Source of the DNA: Gluconobacter frateurii
GTDB lineage: Bacteria > Pseudomonadota > Alphaproteobacteria > Acetobacterales > Acetobacteraceae
Direction: 5' to 3'
DNA length: 64,000 nucleotides
Assembly: GCF_002723955.1 (NCBI RefSeq)
Contig: NZ_BEWN01000002.1
Coordinates: 310,001 to 374,000 of the forward strand
Position numbers and translations under genes: made by a program. The notes under the pieces are model-generated. The model ran no database searches and had not been told where the DNA came from. It saw nothing but the letters and a program-made list of their open reading frames with translations. How positions within the stretch are numbered: position 1 is the first letter of the stretch; every line of letters starts with the position of its first letter. Shown piece after piece: positions 52,283 through 62,341 of this stretch.

Positions 52283-53695
52283 GTGAACATCTGGCGTGGG
52301 CTCAAGCGGCTGGGAAAGCGTCTGCGCTGGCCGATCCGGTCCGCTGGACTGAACTTTGCGCTGGCCTACGGGCTGGTGTTCATCATTTCAGCGGGCGTGT
52401 TCCTGTCCTTCATCTGGTGGAACACCACCGGGCAGCTTGATCGTCAGGTTGAAGCCGCCGTTCAGGTGGACGCGCATGATCTGGCGCAGCGCTGGGTTCA
52501 TGGTGGCCCAGCTGCTCTGGCCCTCGCCATTCAGGATCGGCTGGATCAGAACGTCGAGGACGACGAACTCTACCTTCTCGTTGGGCCGGACGGTCGGAAA
52601 TATGCGGGCAACCTACCGGGCTGGCCTGTTGTCATCACGCAGATGGATGAGTTCTACGAACTCGCCATTCGCCGGGATGGCTTTCGAACACAGGCCAAAA
52701 TGCATGCTTACCCGCTTTCGGAAGGGTTCCGCCTGATCGTTGGCCGGGACGTCCGGGGGCGTCAGGTTGTCCGGCATGTTCTGACGGATACACTCATCTG
52801 GGCCTGGGTCATGGTGTCGCTGCTGGCGGCTGGTGGGACACTGGCAATCCGGCGGATTTTCCGGCAGGTCGTGCATTCCATTGCTCGCACAACGTCCGCG
52901 GTGGCACAGGGCGACCTCAGCCGCCGTATTCCCCTGACAGGCAATGAAACCGATCTTGTAGCGCAGACGGTCAACACCATGCTGGAGCGTATCAATCGCC
53001 TCATGGATGGTGTCCGGCAGGTTTCGAATGCCATTGCCCATGATCTGCGAACCCCCATCGCTCGTGCCCGGGCCCGGCTGGAAGATGCGAGCCTGACGGC
53101 GACGTCCGAAGATGAACTCCGGGCGGCGATTGACCGAGCTGTGCTGGATCTGGATCGCGTGACGTCTATTTTCGAGGCGCTGCTTCGGATCGCCCAGCTT
53201 GAAGCGGGCGCGCGACGCGCAGCCTTCACGGTTTTGGAGATCGGCCCTCTTCTTGAAGGTCTGACTGAACTTTATGAAGCGTCCATGGAAGAGGCAGGTC
53301 TGACGCTGGACCTGGCGCTCAGCCAGATCGCTCCCGTAAACGGCGATCCGCATCTTCTGCAGCAGGCCGTGGCCAATCTGCTGGATAACGCAATCAAATT
53401 CGCACCAGCAGACTCAACCATTACCCTGTCTGCAGCCATGCAGAACAGCAAAGTTGCAATCACTGTGGCTGATCAGGGACCTGGGATGGACGAGCAGGAC
53501 ATGGCCCGAGCTTCGGAACGCTTCTTTCGGGCCGAGACAGCCCGTAATACCCCAGGTGCGGGGCTTGGATTGTCTCTGGTTCAGGCTGTGGTCCACCTGC
53601 ATGGTGGAACCATGGAGCTGGCCAACGGTCATCCGGGACTGCGAGTTACGCTGGTTCTGCCTCCGATCTCTAAAAAAGGCACCCTGCCAGCATGA
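52283..53695 (+). CDS. Sensor histidine kinase
   Basis: Starts at GTG 52283. 470 residues: helix about 22-46, periplasmic loop to about 165 (with DGRKYAGNLPGWP), helix about 168-190, HAMP about 190-245, H-box NAIAHDLRTPIARARARLEDA, N-box NLLDNAIKF, G-box DQGPGMD and GAGLGLSLVQAV. Forms an operon with the response regulator. Signal not known; periplasmic loop is long enough for a ligand domain. Confidence 0.92.
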   Translation: MNIWRGLKRLGKRLRWPIRSAGLNFALAYGLVFIISAGVFLSFIWWNTTGQLDRQVEAAVQVDAHDLAQRWVHGGPAALALAIQDRLDQNVEDDELYLLVGPDGRKYAGNLPGWPVVITQMDEFYELAIRRDGFRTQAKMHAYPLSEGFRLIVGRDVRGRQVVRHVLTDTLIWAWVMVSLLAAGGTLAIRRIFRQVVHSIARTTSAVAQGDLSRRIPLTGNETDLVAQTVNTMLERINRLMDGVRQVSNAIAHDLRTPIARARARLEDASLTATSEDELRAAIDRAVLDLDRVTSIFEALLRIAQLEAGARRAAFTVLEIGPLLEGLTELYEASMEEAGLTLDLALSQIAPVNGDPHLLQQAVANLLDNAIKFAPADSTITLSAAMQNSKVAITVADQGPGMDEQDMARASERFFRAETARNTPGAGLGLSLVQAVVHLHGGTMELANGHPGLRVTLVLPPISKKGTLPA

Positions 53696-53753
53696 CGGAA
53701 GTTTCATTCCTCCCTCACGCGTGGCTTAGGTGAGAAAGCCTAAAGAAGGCGAG

Positions 53754-54110
53754 ATGCGTCTTCTGTCCCCCACTTCTGTCTGTCTTCTGGGTCTTGGCCT
53801 GATGGGCAGCCTTGCGGCGGCTCCGGCCGCGCATGGACCGTCTCAGTCAGTGCCTTCCAAACCTGTTGCCGGGAAAGAAGACGGCGCAATCTCCGTAACA
53901 TCTGACAGTGCGGAATACTGCACGCAGTTGACCCGGAGTGTGGATCAGCTTCTGGCTATGCCGCACGGCATTCCAGTCGGCGCAATGGATGATGCCCGCC
54001 GTCTGCGAACGGAAGGAGATACGCTCTGCAAGCACCGTCATCTTCGCGCCGGGATCGCAAGGCTACGTCGTGCGTTGGTCCTTCTTGAACATAGTCAGGA
54101 GCATTCATGA
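53754..54110 (+). CDS. Small secreted protein in the two-component cluster
   Basis: Start at ATG 53754 after AAGGCGAG. 118 residues with signal MRLLSPTSVCLLGLGLMGSLAAAPAAHG. Mature part has two Cys (EYCTQLTRSVDQ and DTLCKHRHLRAGIARLRRALVLLEH), likely a disulfide-tied helical pair. No family recognised. Ends in ATGA overlap with the next gene, so cotranslated with the SIMPL protein; starts 59 bases after the kinase. Confidence 0.7.
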   Translation: MRLLSPTSVCLLGLGLMGSLAAAPAAHGPSQSVPSKPVAGKEDGAISVTSDSAEYCTQLTRSVDQLLAMPHGIPVGAMDDARRLRTEGDTLCKHRHLRAGIARLRRALVLLEHSQEHS

Positions 54111-54805
54111 AGCGCTTATTCCGTCTGGCCACGCCACTTGCCGTTTTGTCGCTGGCCGCTTTCTGTCAGGCCCGCGCTGAAGACACGCCCAACGGAACCC
54201 AGCTCGATTTTACGGTGACGGGGGAAGCACACGCTGCGCCGACGCTTCTGACGGTACGGCTCTTCGGTCGGGCAGACAGTACCTCCGCGATTGAGGCGCA
54301 GAAAACCCTGAATGCCCATATGGCCGATGCGATGAAAATGGCGTCTGGACAGGCCGGTATCGAGGCTCAGGCGGGTAGTTACTCACTGTCTGACCAGACA
54401 CCAGACCATGGACCAACGCGCTGGACGGCCCGTCAGGATCTAAGCCTGAGCGGCAAGGACGCTGTGCCGCTGCTGGATTTGTCCGGCAAGCTGCAAAGCC
54501 ATGGCCTGATGATGGATGGTCTGGAGTGGTCTCTGGATTCCGAGACACGTGAGGCATTGCTTGCTCAGGCCCGCACAAAGGCCCTGCAGAAAGTGCGTAA
54601 AGAAGCCGAAGAGAGCGCGAAGACGCTCGGGTTGCATGTGGTGCGCCTGCGGCAGGTGCGCGTTTCTTCCATGGAGCCTGGACCACGTCCCGTCATGCTG
54701 ATGGCAGCGCGAGCTTCAGCGGATTCTTTTACGCCCCCACAGGGCACCCCGCAGGAACAGACCCTGCGTGTGACCGTCAATGTTCAGGCCGAGCTGGCTC
54801 CCTGA
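54107..54805 (+). CDS. SIMPL (DUF541) domain periplasmic protein
   Basis: 232 residues with signal MKRLFRLATPLAVLSLAAFCQARA. SIMPL features: VTGEAHAAPTLLTVRLFG, then SETREALLAQARTKALQKVRKEAEESAKTLGLHVVRLRQVRV and a C-terminal LRVTVNVQAEL strand. E. coli YggE of this family is tied to oxidative stress. Overlaps the small gene before and ends one base before the DCC gene. Confidence 0.8.
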   Translation: MKRLFRLATPLAVLSLAAFCQARAEDTPNGTQLDFTVTGEAHAAPTLLTVRLFGRADSTSAIEAQKTLNAHMADAMKMASGQAGIEAQAGSYSLSDQTPDHGPTRWTARQDLSLSGKDAVPLLDLSGKLQSHGLMMDGLEWSLDSETREALLAQARTKALQKVRKEAEESAKTLGLHVVRLRQVRVSSMEPGPRPVMLMAARASADSFTPPQGTPQEQTLRVTVNVQAELAP

Positions 54806-54806
54806 C

Positions 54807-55163
54807 GTGACACGGCTGACCGTCTGGCACGATGGAAACTGTCCTTTGTGCCAGAAAGAAATCGCCCTGATGCGCCGGCTGGACCGGCGTGGAAACATCC
54901 AATTTATTGATGCTACCAGCGAGACGGCAGACTGTCCGCTGGATCGACGTGAGCTTCTGAACCGTTTCCATGCACGAGAAGGGAACCAGATATACAGTGG
55001 CGCTGCCGCCTTTGCGGCCATGTGGCGTGCCATCCCGGTTCTGAGGCCATTAGGCGAAATTGCACGGTTCCCGCTTATCCTTCGGGCGTTGGAATTCCTT
55101 TATGGCCATTTCCTGAAAGTGCGGCCTGTGCTTCAGAGCCTTGTACGGAAAATCGAGCGGTAA
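54807..55163 (+). CDS. DCC-family thiol-disulfide oxidoreductase-like protein
   Basis: Start at GTG 54807, just after the previous stop. 118 residues with DGNCPLCQKEIALMRRLDRRG (CxxC) and the DIxFxD pattern as NIQFIDAT, the DUF393 marks. Likely thioredoxin-like fold, cytoplasmic. Third gene of the secreted-protein cluster. Confidence 0.85.
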   Translation: MTRLTVWHDGNCPLCQKEIALMRRLDRRGNIQFIDATSETADCPLDRRELLNRFHAREGNQIYSGAAAFAAMWRAIPVLRPLGEIARFPLILRALEFLYGHFLKVRPVLQSLVRKIER

Positions 55164-55244
55164 ATTCTGTTTCCCTTCAGAACCGTTTTGCTGATAGAAA
55201 TTTTCAGACATATTTTGACATGATTCACCAGAAAGGGATGTTTC

Positions 55245-56150
55245 ATGCGGGTTTGGGTTTCTACGGCTTTTGCTCTTTTGTGCTTCGCAAGCCTTGGCGC
55301 TCAGGCGCAGGAGCGTCTGGTCGTGAAAGGCTATACGTCTGACCAGACCAGTCACGCGGTGGAGGAAATCGTCCAGCCAAGGACGGATCGCCAGATTGCC
55401 CGCTGGAATCAGATGGTATGCCCACAGTTTGTGGGCTTCCCTGCGGATGTGGAAAAGCAGTTCGAGGCTCATCTGGAAGACCGGTTTGCGAAATACGGAA
55501 TTCCGGTCAAGGCGCATTGCCCAATCCCGCAGCTCTTCATTCTGGCCACAACCCACGAAGATGATCTGATCAATCATATTCTGGAGCGAGACCCCTACTT
55601 GATGCAGGGGATCGACGTCTCCGCGGCTTTTGCAGACAACTTCCGTCTCCCTCCCTCAGACGTCAGGCATGCGATCCGCCAGGACTATCCGGTTCGCTGG
55701 TTTTCAGATGTTGGGATTGAATACAATGGCCAGACCGGAACGCATCTCATGAACGGGAATTTACCCGCGCGTTTTGGCGGAGGGAGGGCAACGGCGCTGT
55801 ATATTGGTGAAATTCCAATGACGTCGTTTCTCGGGTCGATCCGGCACGAAGACATCAAGTACATGGCCATCACAGTGGACCTCTCCAAAATGGAAGGCGT
55901 CTCCTGGCCGTCTCTGTTCGAGTATGTCTCAATGGTCGCGCTCACCAATCCTCAGCTCAAAGACTACGATACATCCGAGACGATCCTGGGCAGCTTCGTG
56001 AAGCACAGAAAGCCGCAGCCAGGTAATCTCGTCATGAGCGATCTGGATGATGCTGTGGTTCGCGAGTTCTATCAGGATGATCGCGCAGAAGACGGTCGGT
56101 CCGAGACACAGAAAATCGCTTCGGACGTTACCGCCAGTCTGCATCCGTAA
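55245..56150 (+). CDS. Secreted protein of unknown function
   Basis: 301 residues with signal MRVWVSTAFALLCFASLGAQAQ. Mature segment shows WNQMVCPQFVGFPADVEKQFEAHLEDRFAKYGI and VKAHCPIPQLFILAT (two Cys), a YPVRWFSDVGIEYNG stretch and LFEYVSMVALTNPQLKDY. I recall similar unnamed proteins in Acetobacteraceae and sphingomonads; function unknown. Lies 81 bases after the DCC gene and convergent with putA. Confidence 0.7.
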   Translation: MRVWVSTAFALLCFASLGAQAQERLVVKGYTSDQTSHAVEEIVQPRTDRQIARWNQMVCPQFVGFPADVEKQFEAHLEDRFAKYGIPVKAHCPIPQLFILATTHEDDLINHILERDPYLMQGIDVSAAFADNFRLPPSDVRHAIRQDYPVRWFSDVGIEYNGQTGTHLMNGNLPARFGGGRATALYIGEIPMTSFLGSIRHEDIKYMAITVDLSKMEGVSWPSLFEYVSMVALTNPQLKDYDTSETILGSFVKHRKPQPGNLVMSDLDDAVVREFYQDDRAEDGRSETQKIASDVTASLHP

Positions 56151-56155
56151 TCAGG

Positions 56156-59100
56156 TCAGGAGAGGGCCATCATGGTCGGATCCCCGCAGAGAGCAGCGGT
56201 ATTGATGGTCACAACGCGCTCTTCCAGCAGCCATTCGGGGCGCAGACAGTCCAGCATGTAAACGGGAATGATCCGTCCCTCACGGGCTGTCAGTGTTGAG
56301 GCGGCCTGTAAGGCACGCATTGAATGGCGCTCCATGATCATTGCCGCGCATTCGGGCAGTGCTCCGGGGTCAACGCGCTGGATACGATCAGCCAGCCCCT
56401 GCGGCAGACGATGCATCCAGTCCAGAGCATGATCCGGTCCAAGAACGAGTGCAGGATTCCCGGTTCCCAGCGCCATACCGATGGCTCTCAGAATGGCTGG
56501 CCAGCTTTCGCCTGCACAGAGAACTGGCCCGCAAGGGGCCAGCGTCAGCGTATTGGTCTCGCCCGAAGGGCCGGGAAGCGCCATGGAAAATCCGGTCATG
56601 GCGTGTGCGATGTCCTGACGGATCTGTCGCGCCGAAACGGCGTCGCGGCTCTCAAGAAACGACACAAGACTGTGTGCATGACGGGGGATCTGGCCGGGTG
56701 TGGCGTCTTGCGGTGCAAACCAGGGGGCAGTTCTTGCACTCATGCGGCGCAGGGCAAACGGCCCACCCACTTTCGGCCCGCAGCCTGACAGGCCTGATCC
56801 ACCAAACGGCTGCGAGCCAATGACCGCACCCGTGATGGCACGGTTAACGTAGATGTTCCCCGCCTGAATGCGACGTGTTGCGCGCTCGACAGTAGCCGGG
56901 ATGCGGGAATGAACGCCAAAGGTCAGGCCATATCCCATGGAATTGACAGCATCGATAACGCCATCCGTCTCGCTTCGACTGAACCGGCGGACATGGAGAA
57001 TGGGGCCGAACACTTCATGCGGAATATCGGCCACGCGTCCGATTTCAATCAGGGTGGGCGGCAGGAAATGACCGTAACGGCAGTTCTCTCCGAGTTCAGG
57101 AGACCAGATGGTCCGCCCGGCGCGCCGCATCAGTTCAATATGATCCAGCGCTTCAGTCCGCGCGTCTGCGGAAATGATCGGTCCGATATCTGTAGACAGG
57201 CGTGCGGGATTGCCGATCGCCAGATCCTGAAGGGCACCTTTCAGAAGATGAAGGATGTCTTCCGCACAGTCTTCTTGCAGCAGAAGGATGCGCAGTGAGG
57301 AGCAGCGCTGCCCCGCACTGTCGAAGGCGGAGGTCAGAATATCCTGCACAACCTGTTCCGGCTGGGCAGAACTGTCTAGCAGCATCGCATTCTGGCCGCC
57401 TGTGCGCGCCACGATCGGAACGGGGGTGCCCGTCCGGCCCTGACGGTCAAAGATCTGCCGGGAGACGGCTTTCCCGATGGGCGTTGAGCCTGTGAACATC
57501 ACAGCATCAATACGATGATCCGTCGTAAGGCGTTCGCCCACTGAGCCGTCACCGGGCAACAGATGCAGGGCGTCTGTTGGGATGCCCGCCTCATGCAGAA
57601 GCTGGACGGCCCGGCTTGCAATAAATGGCGTTTGCTCCGCCGGCTTGGCGAGAACACAGTTGCCAGCGGCCAGGGAAACGGAAATCTGCTGAACGAAAGC
57701 GGCCAGAGGGCTGCTCCAGGGGCTGATGCAGGCAACCAGACCCAGCGGGGCCGCATGAAGATGATAATCCCGACCCTGAAGACGTTCCGCATCGTACCGG
57801 AGAATACTGACCGCCTCGCGCACTTCATCCTGTGCGGCCGGAAGTGTCTTTCCAGCTTCCCGAACCAGGAGAGCCATCAACTCGATCTGGTGGGCTTCGA
57901 TCAGTTCTGCCGCCTTGACCAGTGCCGCAATACGCTCTTCAGCCTTGCTCGTTGACCATACAGGAAGAGCCTGTTCTGCGGATTGCAGAGCAGCAAGAAG
58001 GGTTTTCCCATCCGTTTCAATCACGTCCCCTACAGGATCATGTCGATCAGCCGGATTATAGATCATGTGGGAACGAATGGTGCCGATATCAGCACCGGGC
58101 GTTAGGGGGGTAGCGTGCAGGAAGGGGGCGTCTCCATCCAGAACGGCATAAAGCGCTCGCAGGGTGTTTTCGCTGAACAGATCAACACCCGTTGCATTCC
58201 GGCGTCCCGGCAGGAACAGGTCTGAAGGGGCGCGCACGGAACGGCTTGCACGCTCTGTACGGGGAATCAGGCGTGTTGCCTCAACCGGATCAGCCGTGAG
58301 CGCCTCAATTGTCGCCGCCGGATCTTCATTGCGACGCAGACCTAAAGAGCCCGGACCATTTTCCATCAACTGACGGATCAGCCCGGGCATAAGAGCCTGG
58401 GATTCCCCAACCGGGGCATGGATGCGGCAGGGGAGATTCAGGCCCTGTCTGTCACGAAGAAACTGAGCCAGAGGCAGTCCGAGACCCTGAAGACACGCAA
58501 ATTCGAAATCCCCCGGCTTGGGTTTGTCGGCAAGAGCCAGAATATGGCCAATCGTGCGGGGATTATGCGTGGCAAACTGCGGGTAGTTTGCGTCCAGCGC
58601 TTCCAGAAGCTGTCGGGCGCAGGCGATATAGCTGACATCCGTGTGGCACCGGCGGGTGAAAACCGGGAAATCTGTCAGACCGCTTTTCTGTGCCTGGCGG
58701 ATTTCTGAGTCCCAGCAGGCTCCTTTGGCCAACCTGACAAGAATACGGCGCCCGGTGCGGCGACCCAGATCAATCAGAAACGCCACCACAGCAGATGCGC
58801 GACGGTCATAAGTCTGAACAGTCAGGCCTAGGCCGTTCCAGCTTCCCAGTTCGGGGAGCACACAGAGTGCTTCCAGCAGATCCAGAGCAGTTTCGAGATG
58901 GGTACTGTCCTCCGTGGAAAACAGCAGACCGACATCCAGATGTCGTGCCCGGATGGCCAGTCTCTGCAAGGTCGGAAGCAGTTCCGTCATGATGCGTTCG
59001 CGGCGGAAACGTCCAAAGCGGGCCGACAGGGCAGGCAGCCGCACACACAGGAGCGGGCGCTCGGAGAAATCGCCCGTAATGCCAGCATGTTGGCTGATAT

Positions 59101-59812
59101 CTTCCAGTGCATCTTCGTAAACCGTCAGAGCATCAAGCGCCTGCTCCGCAGTCAGAGCCGTATTGACCTGTAGATCGTAAGCATAGGTCAGGCCCAGTTT
59201 TTCACCAGCAGCAGACGCCCGAAGTGCTATCCCCAGCGTAGAGCCCAGAATGAAGCTGGTCCCAAGAGTCCGAACGGATTTTTCCAGTCCACGACGGATC
59301 ATGGGCGCCGAAGTCTGGAGCGTTAGACGCCGGAGGCTGAAGCCTTTGCTCTGGTTGAGACGCGATGCGAGTGAAAGGTTCAGGGCGACAGAGTTTATAA
59401 AGGAAGACTGTCGCTTACTGATATGGCGCGCCCAATCTGCCTGCCCGACGAGGGAGCGGACTAGGGCGTCCTGTGTACTGGAGTCTGGAATACGCAGAAG
59501 AGCTTCCGCCAGACACAGAACAGCCTGCCCTTCTGGCCCGGATAGAGGGAAAGTCTTCATCAGACTTTCAATAGCGTTCGGGGGTGCTTCACGAACGGTC
59601 TGTGCGACGAGATGGGCAATCCGGCTGGCGCGCTGGTTCTGTTCAGCTGTCAGGGTTGCGGCTGGAAGCAGAGCGTCCATGCACTCTGCTTCGGAGCGGT
59701 AATGGGCGGCTGAAATGCAATCCCGCAGAGCGGAACGCGGCGCGCGGGAGAGTAGAAGCTCAGCAAAAGGAGCGGCAGGGCGTGAAGCCGGGTTTGTCGT
59801 CGGATGGGTCAT
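56156..59812 (-). CDS. putA: PutA-like bifunctional proline dehydrogenase/P5C dehydrogenase with altered active sites
   Basis: 1218 residues, same domain order as PutA: helical N-region, proline dehydrogenase barrel (about 140-490), aldehyde dehydrogenase (about 570-1050) and a C-terminal tail. No N-terminal ribbon-helix-helix, so not a self-repressor. The nucleophile Cys is kept (AGQRCSSL, about 837), but many other catalytic residues are not. Compared with E. coli PutA as I remember it, Lys329 is Arg258, Asp370 is Ser299, Tyr437 is Cys366, Tyr540 is His465, Tyr552 is Gly477, Arg556 is Gln481, the general-base Glu before TGGQN is Arg803 and the oxyanion Asn is Ser700. The frame is intact. 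It may be a dead or repurposed enzyme. Confidence 0.88.
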   Translation of the reverse strand: MTHPTTNPASRPAAPFAELLLSRAPRSALRDCISAAHYRSEAECMDALLPAATLTAEQNQRASRIAHLVAQTVREAPPNAIESLMKTFPLSGPEGQAVLCLAEALLRIPDSSTQDALVRSLVGQADWARHISKRQSSFINSVALNLSLASRLNQSKGFSLRRLTLQTSAPMIRRGLEKSVRTLGTSFILGSTLGIALRASAAGEKLGLTYAYDLQVNTALTAEQALDALTVYEDALEDISQHAGITGDFSERPLLCVRLPALSARFGRFRRERIMTELLPTLQRLAIRARHLDVGLLFSTEDSTHLETALDLLEALCVLPELGSWNGLGLTVQTYDRRASAVVAFLIDLGRRTGRRILVRLAKGACWDSEIRQAQKSGLTDFPVFTRRCHTDVSYIACARQLLEALDANYPQFATHNPRTIGHILALADKPKPGDFEFACLQGLGLPLAQFLRDRQGLNLPCRIHAPVGESQALMPGLIRQLMENGPGSLGLRRNEDPAATIEALTADPVEATRLIPRTERASRSVRAPSDLFLPGRRNATGVDLFSENTLRALYAVLDGDAPFLHATPLTPGADIGTIRSHMIYNPADRHDPVGDVIETDGKTLLAALQSAEQALPVWSTSKAEERIAALVKAAELIEAHQIELMALLVREAGKTLPAAQDEVREAVSILRYDAERLQGRDYHLHAAPLGLVACISPWSSPLAAFVQQISVSLAAGNCVLAKPAEQTPFIASRAVQLLHEAGIPTDALHLLPGDGSVGERLTTDHRIDAVMFTGSTPIGKAVSRQIFDRQGRTGTPVPIVARTGGQNAMLLDSSAQPEQVVQDILTSAFDSAGQRCSSLRILLLQEDCAEDILHLLKGALQDLAIGNPARLSTDIGPIISADARTEALDHIELMRRAGRTIWSPELGENCRYGHFLPPTLIEIGRVADIPHEVFGPILHVRRFSRSETDGVIDAVNSMGYGLTFGVHSRIPATVERATRRIQAGNIYVNRAITGAVIGSQPFGGSGLSGCGPKVGGPFALRRMSARTAPWFAPQDATPGQIPRHAHSLVSFLESRDAVSARQIRQDIAHAMTGFSMALPGPSGETNTLTLAPCGPVLCAGESWPAILRAIGMALGTGNPALVLGPDHALDWMHRLPQGLADRIQRVDPGALPECAAMIMERHSMRALQAASTLTAREGRIIPVYMLDCLRPEWLLEERVVTINTAALCGDPTMMALS

Positions 59813-60014
59813 GGGTCCATTCCAGGCGGGTTAAAGCCCGGGGAGGCCTTTAATTCAGAAGAGAGTATGCGCTTCTAACGCAACCTGGGCGCCAAGACAT
59901 CCGCAGACTGCCCTTAAAGAGGATTTAATTTTGGTTTCACTGCCCGTGGGTGGGAAAAAAGATGCCCCATTACAGCAGGAGAGCGTGAAGTCTTTAGGAA
60001 GTTCTTAAGGCGGA

Positions 60015-61595
60015 ATGTCTAAAGATGGGGCGGTAGGAGCCAGCATGACCCCCCTTGCCACCGATCCCTTTTCATCTGCTGCCAATCAATTCACCGCACG
60101 GCTGCGTGCCGCCGTCAGTCTGGATGATGCCGGGCGGAGAGGGGATGCTCTGGAAGCCCTTCAGGAGGCGGAAACCCTCCTGCCAGATCGTCCTGAAAGC
60201 GCTTTTCTTCTAGGCGGCCTGTATGAGCGTTTCCAATATTGGGGAAAGGCCACAGTTTTCTACAGGAAAGCCCTTCAATCCAAACCAGAAGTGCCTCGTG
60301 TTTGGCACCGACTGGGCATTGTGCATCTTCATGCGGGTGATTTGCCGGATGCACTTCAGGCTCTGGAAGAGGCAGTGTCTCAGGCCCCTGATGTTCCTGA
60401 CTATGCCACAGATCTGAGTATGGTGCTTTCCAGGCTGGGGCGATTTGAAGAGGCCTGGGGTCTGGTGCGTATCGCTCTGGCCCTTCGGCCGGGCGATCTC
60501 CATGCGCTTAATAATGCAGGGCATATCCTGCAATGTCTCAATCGTTCGGCGGAAGCTGTCGAATTCTATGACGCAGCCCTTCTGCAGTCTCCGTCTCATC
60601 CCGTCATTCGCTTTGGCCGTGCGGCAGCCTTGCTGAAAGCAGGTTCTTTTTCAGAAGGATGGCAGGAGTACGAGTGGCGCTGGCAGTCTTCACGAACGGT
60701 CAGGACGGATATCGAGGCGCCCGTCTGGGAAGGAGAGGATCTTCAGGGCAAGACCATCCTTGTTCATCATGAGCAGGGATATGGCGATACCTTGCATTTC
60801 ATTCGGCTTGCATCTCTCCTTGTGGCGAGAGGGGCTTGTGTTGTGGTGCAGGTACCAGTCCCGCTCGTGCGTCTTATGGAAAGGGTGGATGGGGTCGACC
60901 GGGTTTTTTCTGTAGTGCCGTCTGAAGAGCACTTCGATTACCACTGCCCGATGATGAGTCTTCCTGCCCGACTGGGGCTGGAATCCGATGTCGTTGGTGC
61001 CGTGTCTTATCTTTCAGTGCCTGAAGATGAGATCATACGGCAGGGTAATGCATTGCGTTGTCTGGCGCAGGGAAATCCAGCGCGGCCAGATTTCATTGTT
61101 GGGCTGGTCTGGGGAGGCGATCCTCGACCGCATGATCCGCGCGCTACGCAGACAGATCGGCGCCGAAGCATCGCGCTGGAGAGCCTGGCACCGTTATTTT
61201 CGGTCGAGGGGCTACGCTTCGTCAGTTTTCAGATGGGCATACCACGGCATCAGATCGAAACGACAGGGCTGCCTCTAATTGATGGCACAGATGACATTTT
61301 GGATTTTCAGGATACGGGTGCCCGGCTGTACGGTGTGGACCTGTTGATTACGGTCGACACATCCATTGCCCATCTTGCGGGGGGACTAGGGCTTCCTGTG
61401 TGGATGCTGTCCCGAGCAGATGCGTGCTGGCGATGGGGAGAAAGCGGTACTCAGACCGGGTGGTACCCGACAATGCGAATTTTCCGCCAACACAGATCAG
61501 GTGACTGGGATAGTGTGCTGGAAGATGTGCGTGTGGCTCTTGATCGTCTGATGGCTGTCTACCGTTCGTGTCAGGAAAAATCGGCGCCGACCTGA
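60015..61595 (+). CDS. TPR protein with GT9-like C-terminal domain
   Basis: 526 residues. N-terminal half (about 20-220) carries five or so tetratricopeptide repeats (DALEALQEAETLLPDRPESAFLLGGLYERFQYW, and HALNNAGHILQCLNRSAEAVEFYDAALLQSP). C-terminal half is GT-B-like, of the heptosyltransferase type: ILVHHEQGYGDTLHFIRLASLL, and VDLLITVDTSIAHLAGGLGLPVWMLS. Common in acetic acid bacteria and others. May glycosylate proteins or surface parts. Convergent with infC. Confidence 0.83.
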   Translation: MSKDGAVGASMTPLATDPFSSAANQFTARLRAAVSLDDAGRRGDALEALQEAETLLPDRPESAFLLGGLYERFQYWGKATVFYRKALQSKPEVPRVWHRLGIVHLHAGDLPDALQALEEAVSQAPDVPDYATDLSMVLSRLGRFEEAWGLVRIALALRPGDLHALNNAGHILQCLNRSAEAVEFYDAALLQSPSHPVIRFGRAAALLKAGSFSEGWQEYEWRWQSSRTVRTDIEAPVWEGEDLQGKTILVHHEQGYGDTLHFIRLASLLVARGACVVVQVPVPLVRLMERVDGVDRVFSVVPSEEHFDYHCPMMSLPARLGLESDVVGAVSYLSVPEDEIIRQGNALRCLAQGNPARPDFIVGLVWGGDPRPHDPRATQTDRRRSIALESLAPLFSVEGLRFVSFQMGIPRHQIETTGLPLIDGTDDILDFQDTGARLYGVDLLITVDTSIAHLAGGLGLPVWMLSRADACWRWGESGTQTGWYPTMRIFRQHRSGDWDSVLEDVRVALDRLMAVYRSCQEKSAPT

Positions 61596-61605
61596 TCCTG
61601 AAACA

Positions 61606-61640
61606 TAAAAAAAGCAGCCATCCGAAGATGACTGCTTTTT
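61606..61640. terminator. Bidirectional terminator between TPR gene and infC
   Basis: Stem AAAAGCAGCCATC/GATGACTGCTTTTT with CGAA loop (one G-T/C-A step), A-run on one side and T-run on the other, between convergent genes. Confidence 0.88.
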
Positions 61641-61665
61641 CTGGATTCCGAACCGGACGCCGGTC

Positions 61666-62202
61666 TTAGCGCGGAGCTATGACCATCAGCATCTGGCGGT
61701 TTTCCATACGGGGCATCTGTTCGACCTTGGCCTTTTCTTCAACCTCGAGACGAATGCGCTCCATCATCTTGGCACCAAGCTCCTGGTGAGCCATTTCACG
61801 GCCTTTGAAGCGCAGGGAAACCTTCACCTTGTCGCCGTCATCGAGGAACGAATTGATGGCCTTGAGCTTGGTCTGGAAGTCATGCTCACCCGTACCCGGA
61901 CGAACCTTTACTTCCTTGATCTCGATGACCTTCTGCTTCTTGCGAGCTTCGTTCTTCTTCTTCTGCTGTTCGTACTTGAACTTGCCGTAGTCCAGAATCT
62001 TCACAACAGGCGGAACAGCCGTCGGGCTGATTTCCAGCAGGTCAAGGCCAACCGAGAAAGCGCGCATCAGGGCATCCCGGGTCGTCATGACGCCTTGCAT
62101 TTCGCCTTCTTCGTCAATCAGACGAACCTGCGGAACACGGATTTCCTCGTTGACGCGCGGCCCCTCACGGGTGGGCGCGGCCTGCATCGGCGGTCTAGCT
62201 AT
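61666..62202 (-). CDS. infC: Translation initiation factor IF-3, probable ATA start
   Basis: Keeps 30S subunits free and checks the start codon. The frame from ATG 62187 gives 173 residues, but upstream lies ATA GCT AGA CCG CCG ATG; AGGAG stands seven bases before ATA 62202, giving ARPPMQAAPTREGPRVNEEIRVPQVRLI, which is the usual alphaproteobacterial IF-3 head. infC genes classically start on AUU, AUA or AUC so that IF-3 limits its own synthesis. Domain marks: RDALMRAFSVGLDLLEISPTAVPPVVKILDYGKFKYEQQKK and KAKVEQMPRMENRQMLMVIAP. 178 residues. Follows thrS as in E. coli, but rpmI is not next. Confidence 0.9.
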   Translation of the reverse strand: MARPPMQAAPTREGPRVNEEIRVPQVRLIDEEGEMQGVMTTRDALMRAFSVGLDLLEISPTAVPPVVKILDYGKFKYEQQKKKNEARKKQKVIEIKEVKVRPGTGEHDFQTKLKAINSFLDDGDKVKVSLRFKGREMAHQELGAKMMERIRLEVEEKAKVEQMPRMENRQMLMVIAPR

Positions 62203-62318
62203 GGTAAGCTCCTGTCGTAATTCTCATGCGGAAATCAACCCGGACATCACGCCCCACCCTTCACGAAGAAGAGCGGGATGCGGTCTTTGCCGATCCCGTT
62301 CCTTTTGCACATAGTCCC

Positions 62319-62334
62319 GCACCCTTCCGGGTGC
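62319..62334 (-). terminator. Hairpin between thrS and infC
   Basis: Perfect GCACCC/GGGTGC stem with TTCC loop eight bases before the thrS stop's outer side. Could part-terminate thrS transcripts or protect their 3' end. Confidence 0.5.
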
Positions 62335-62341
62335 AAGAGGA

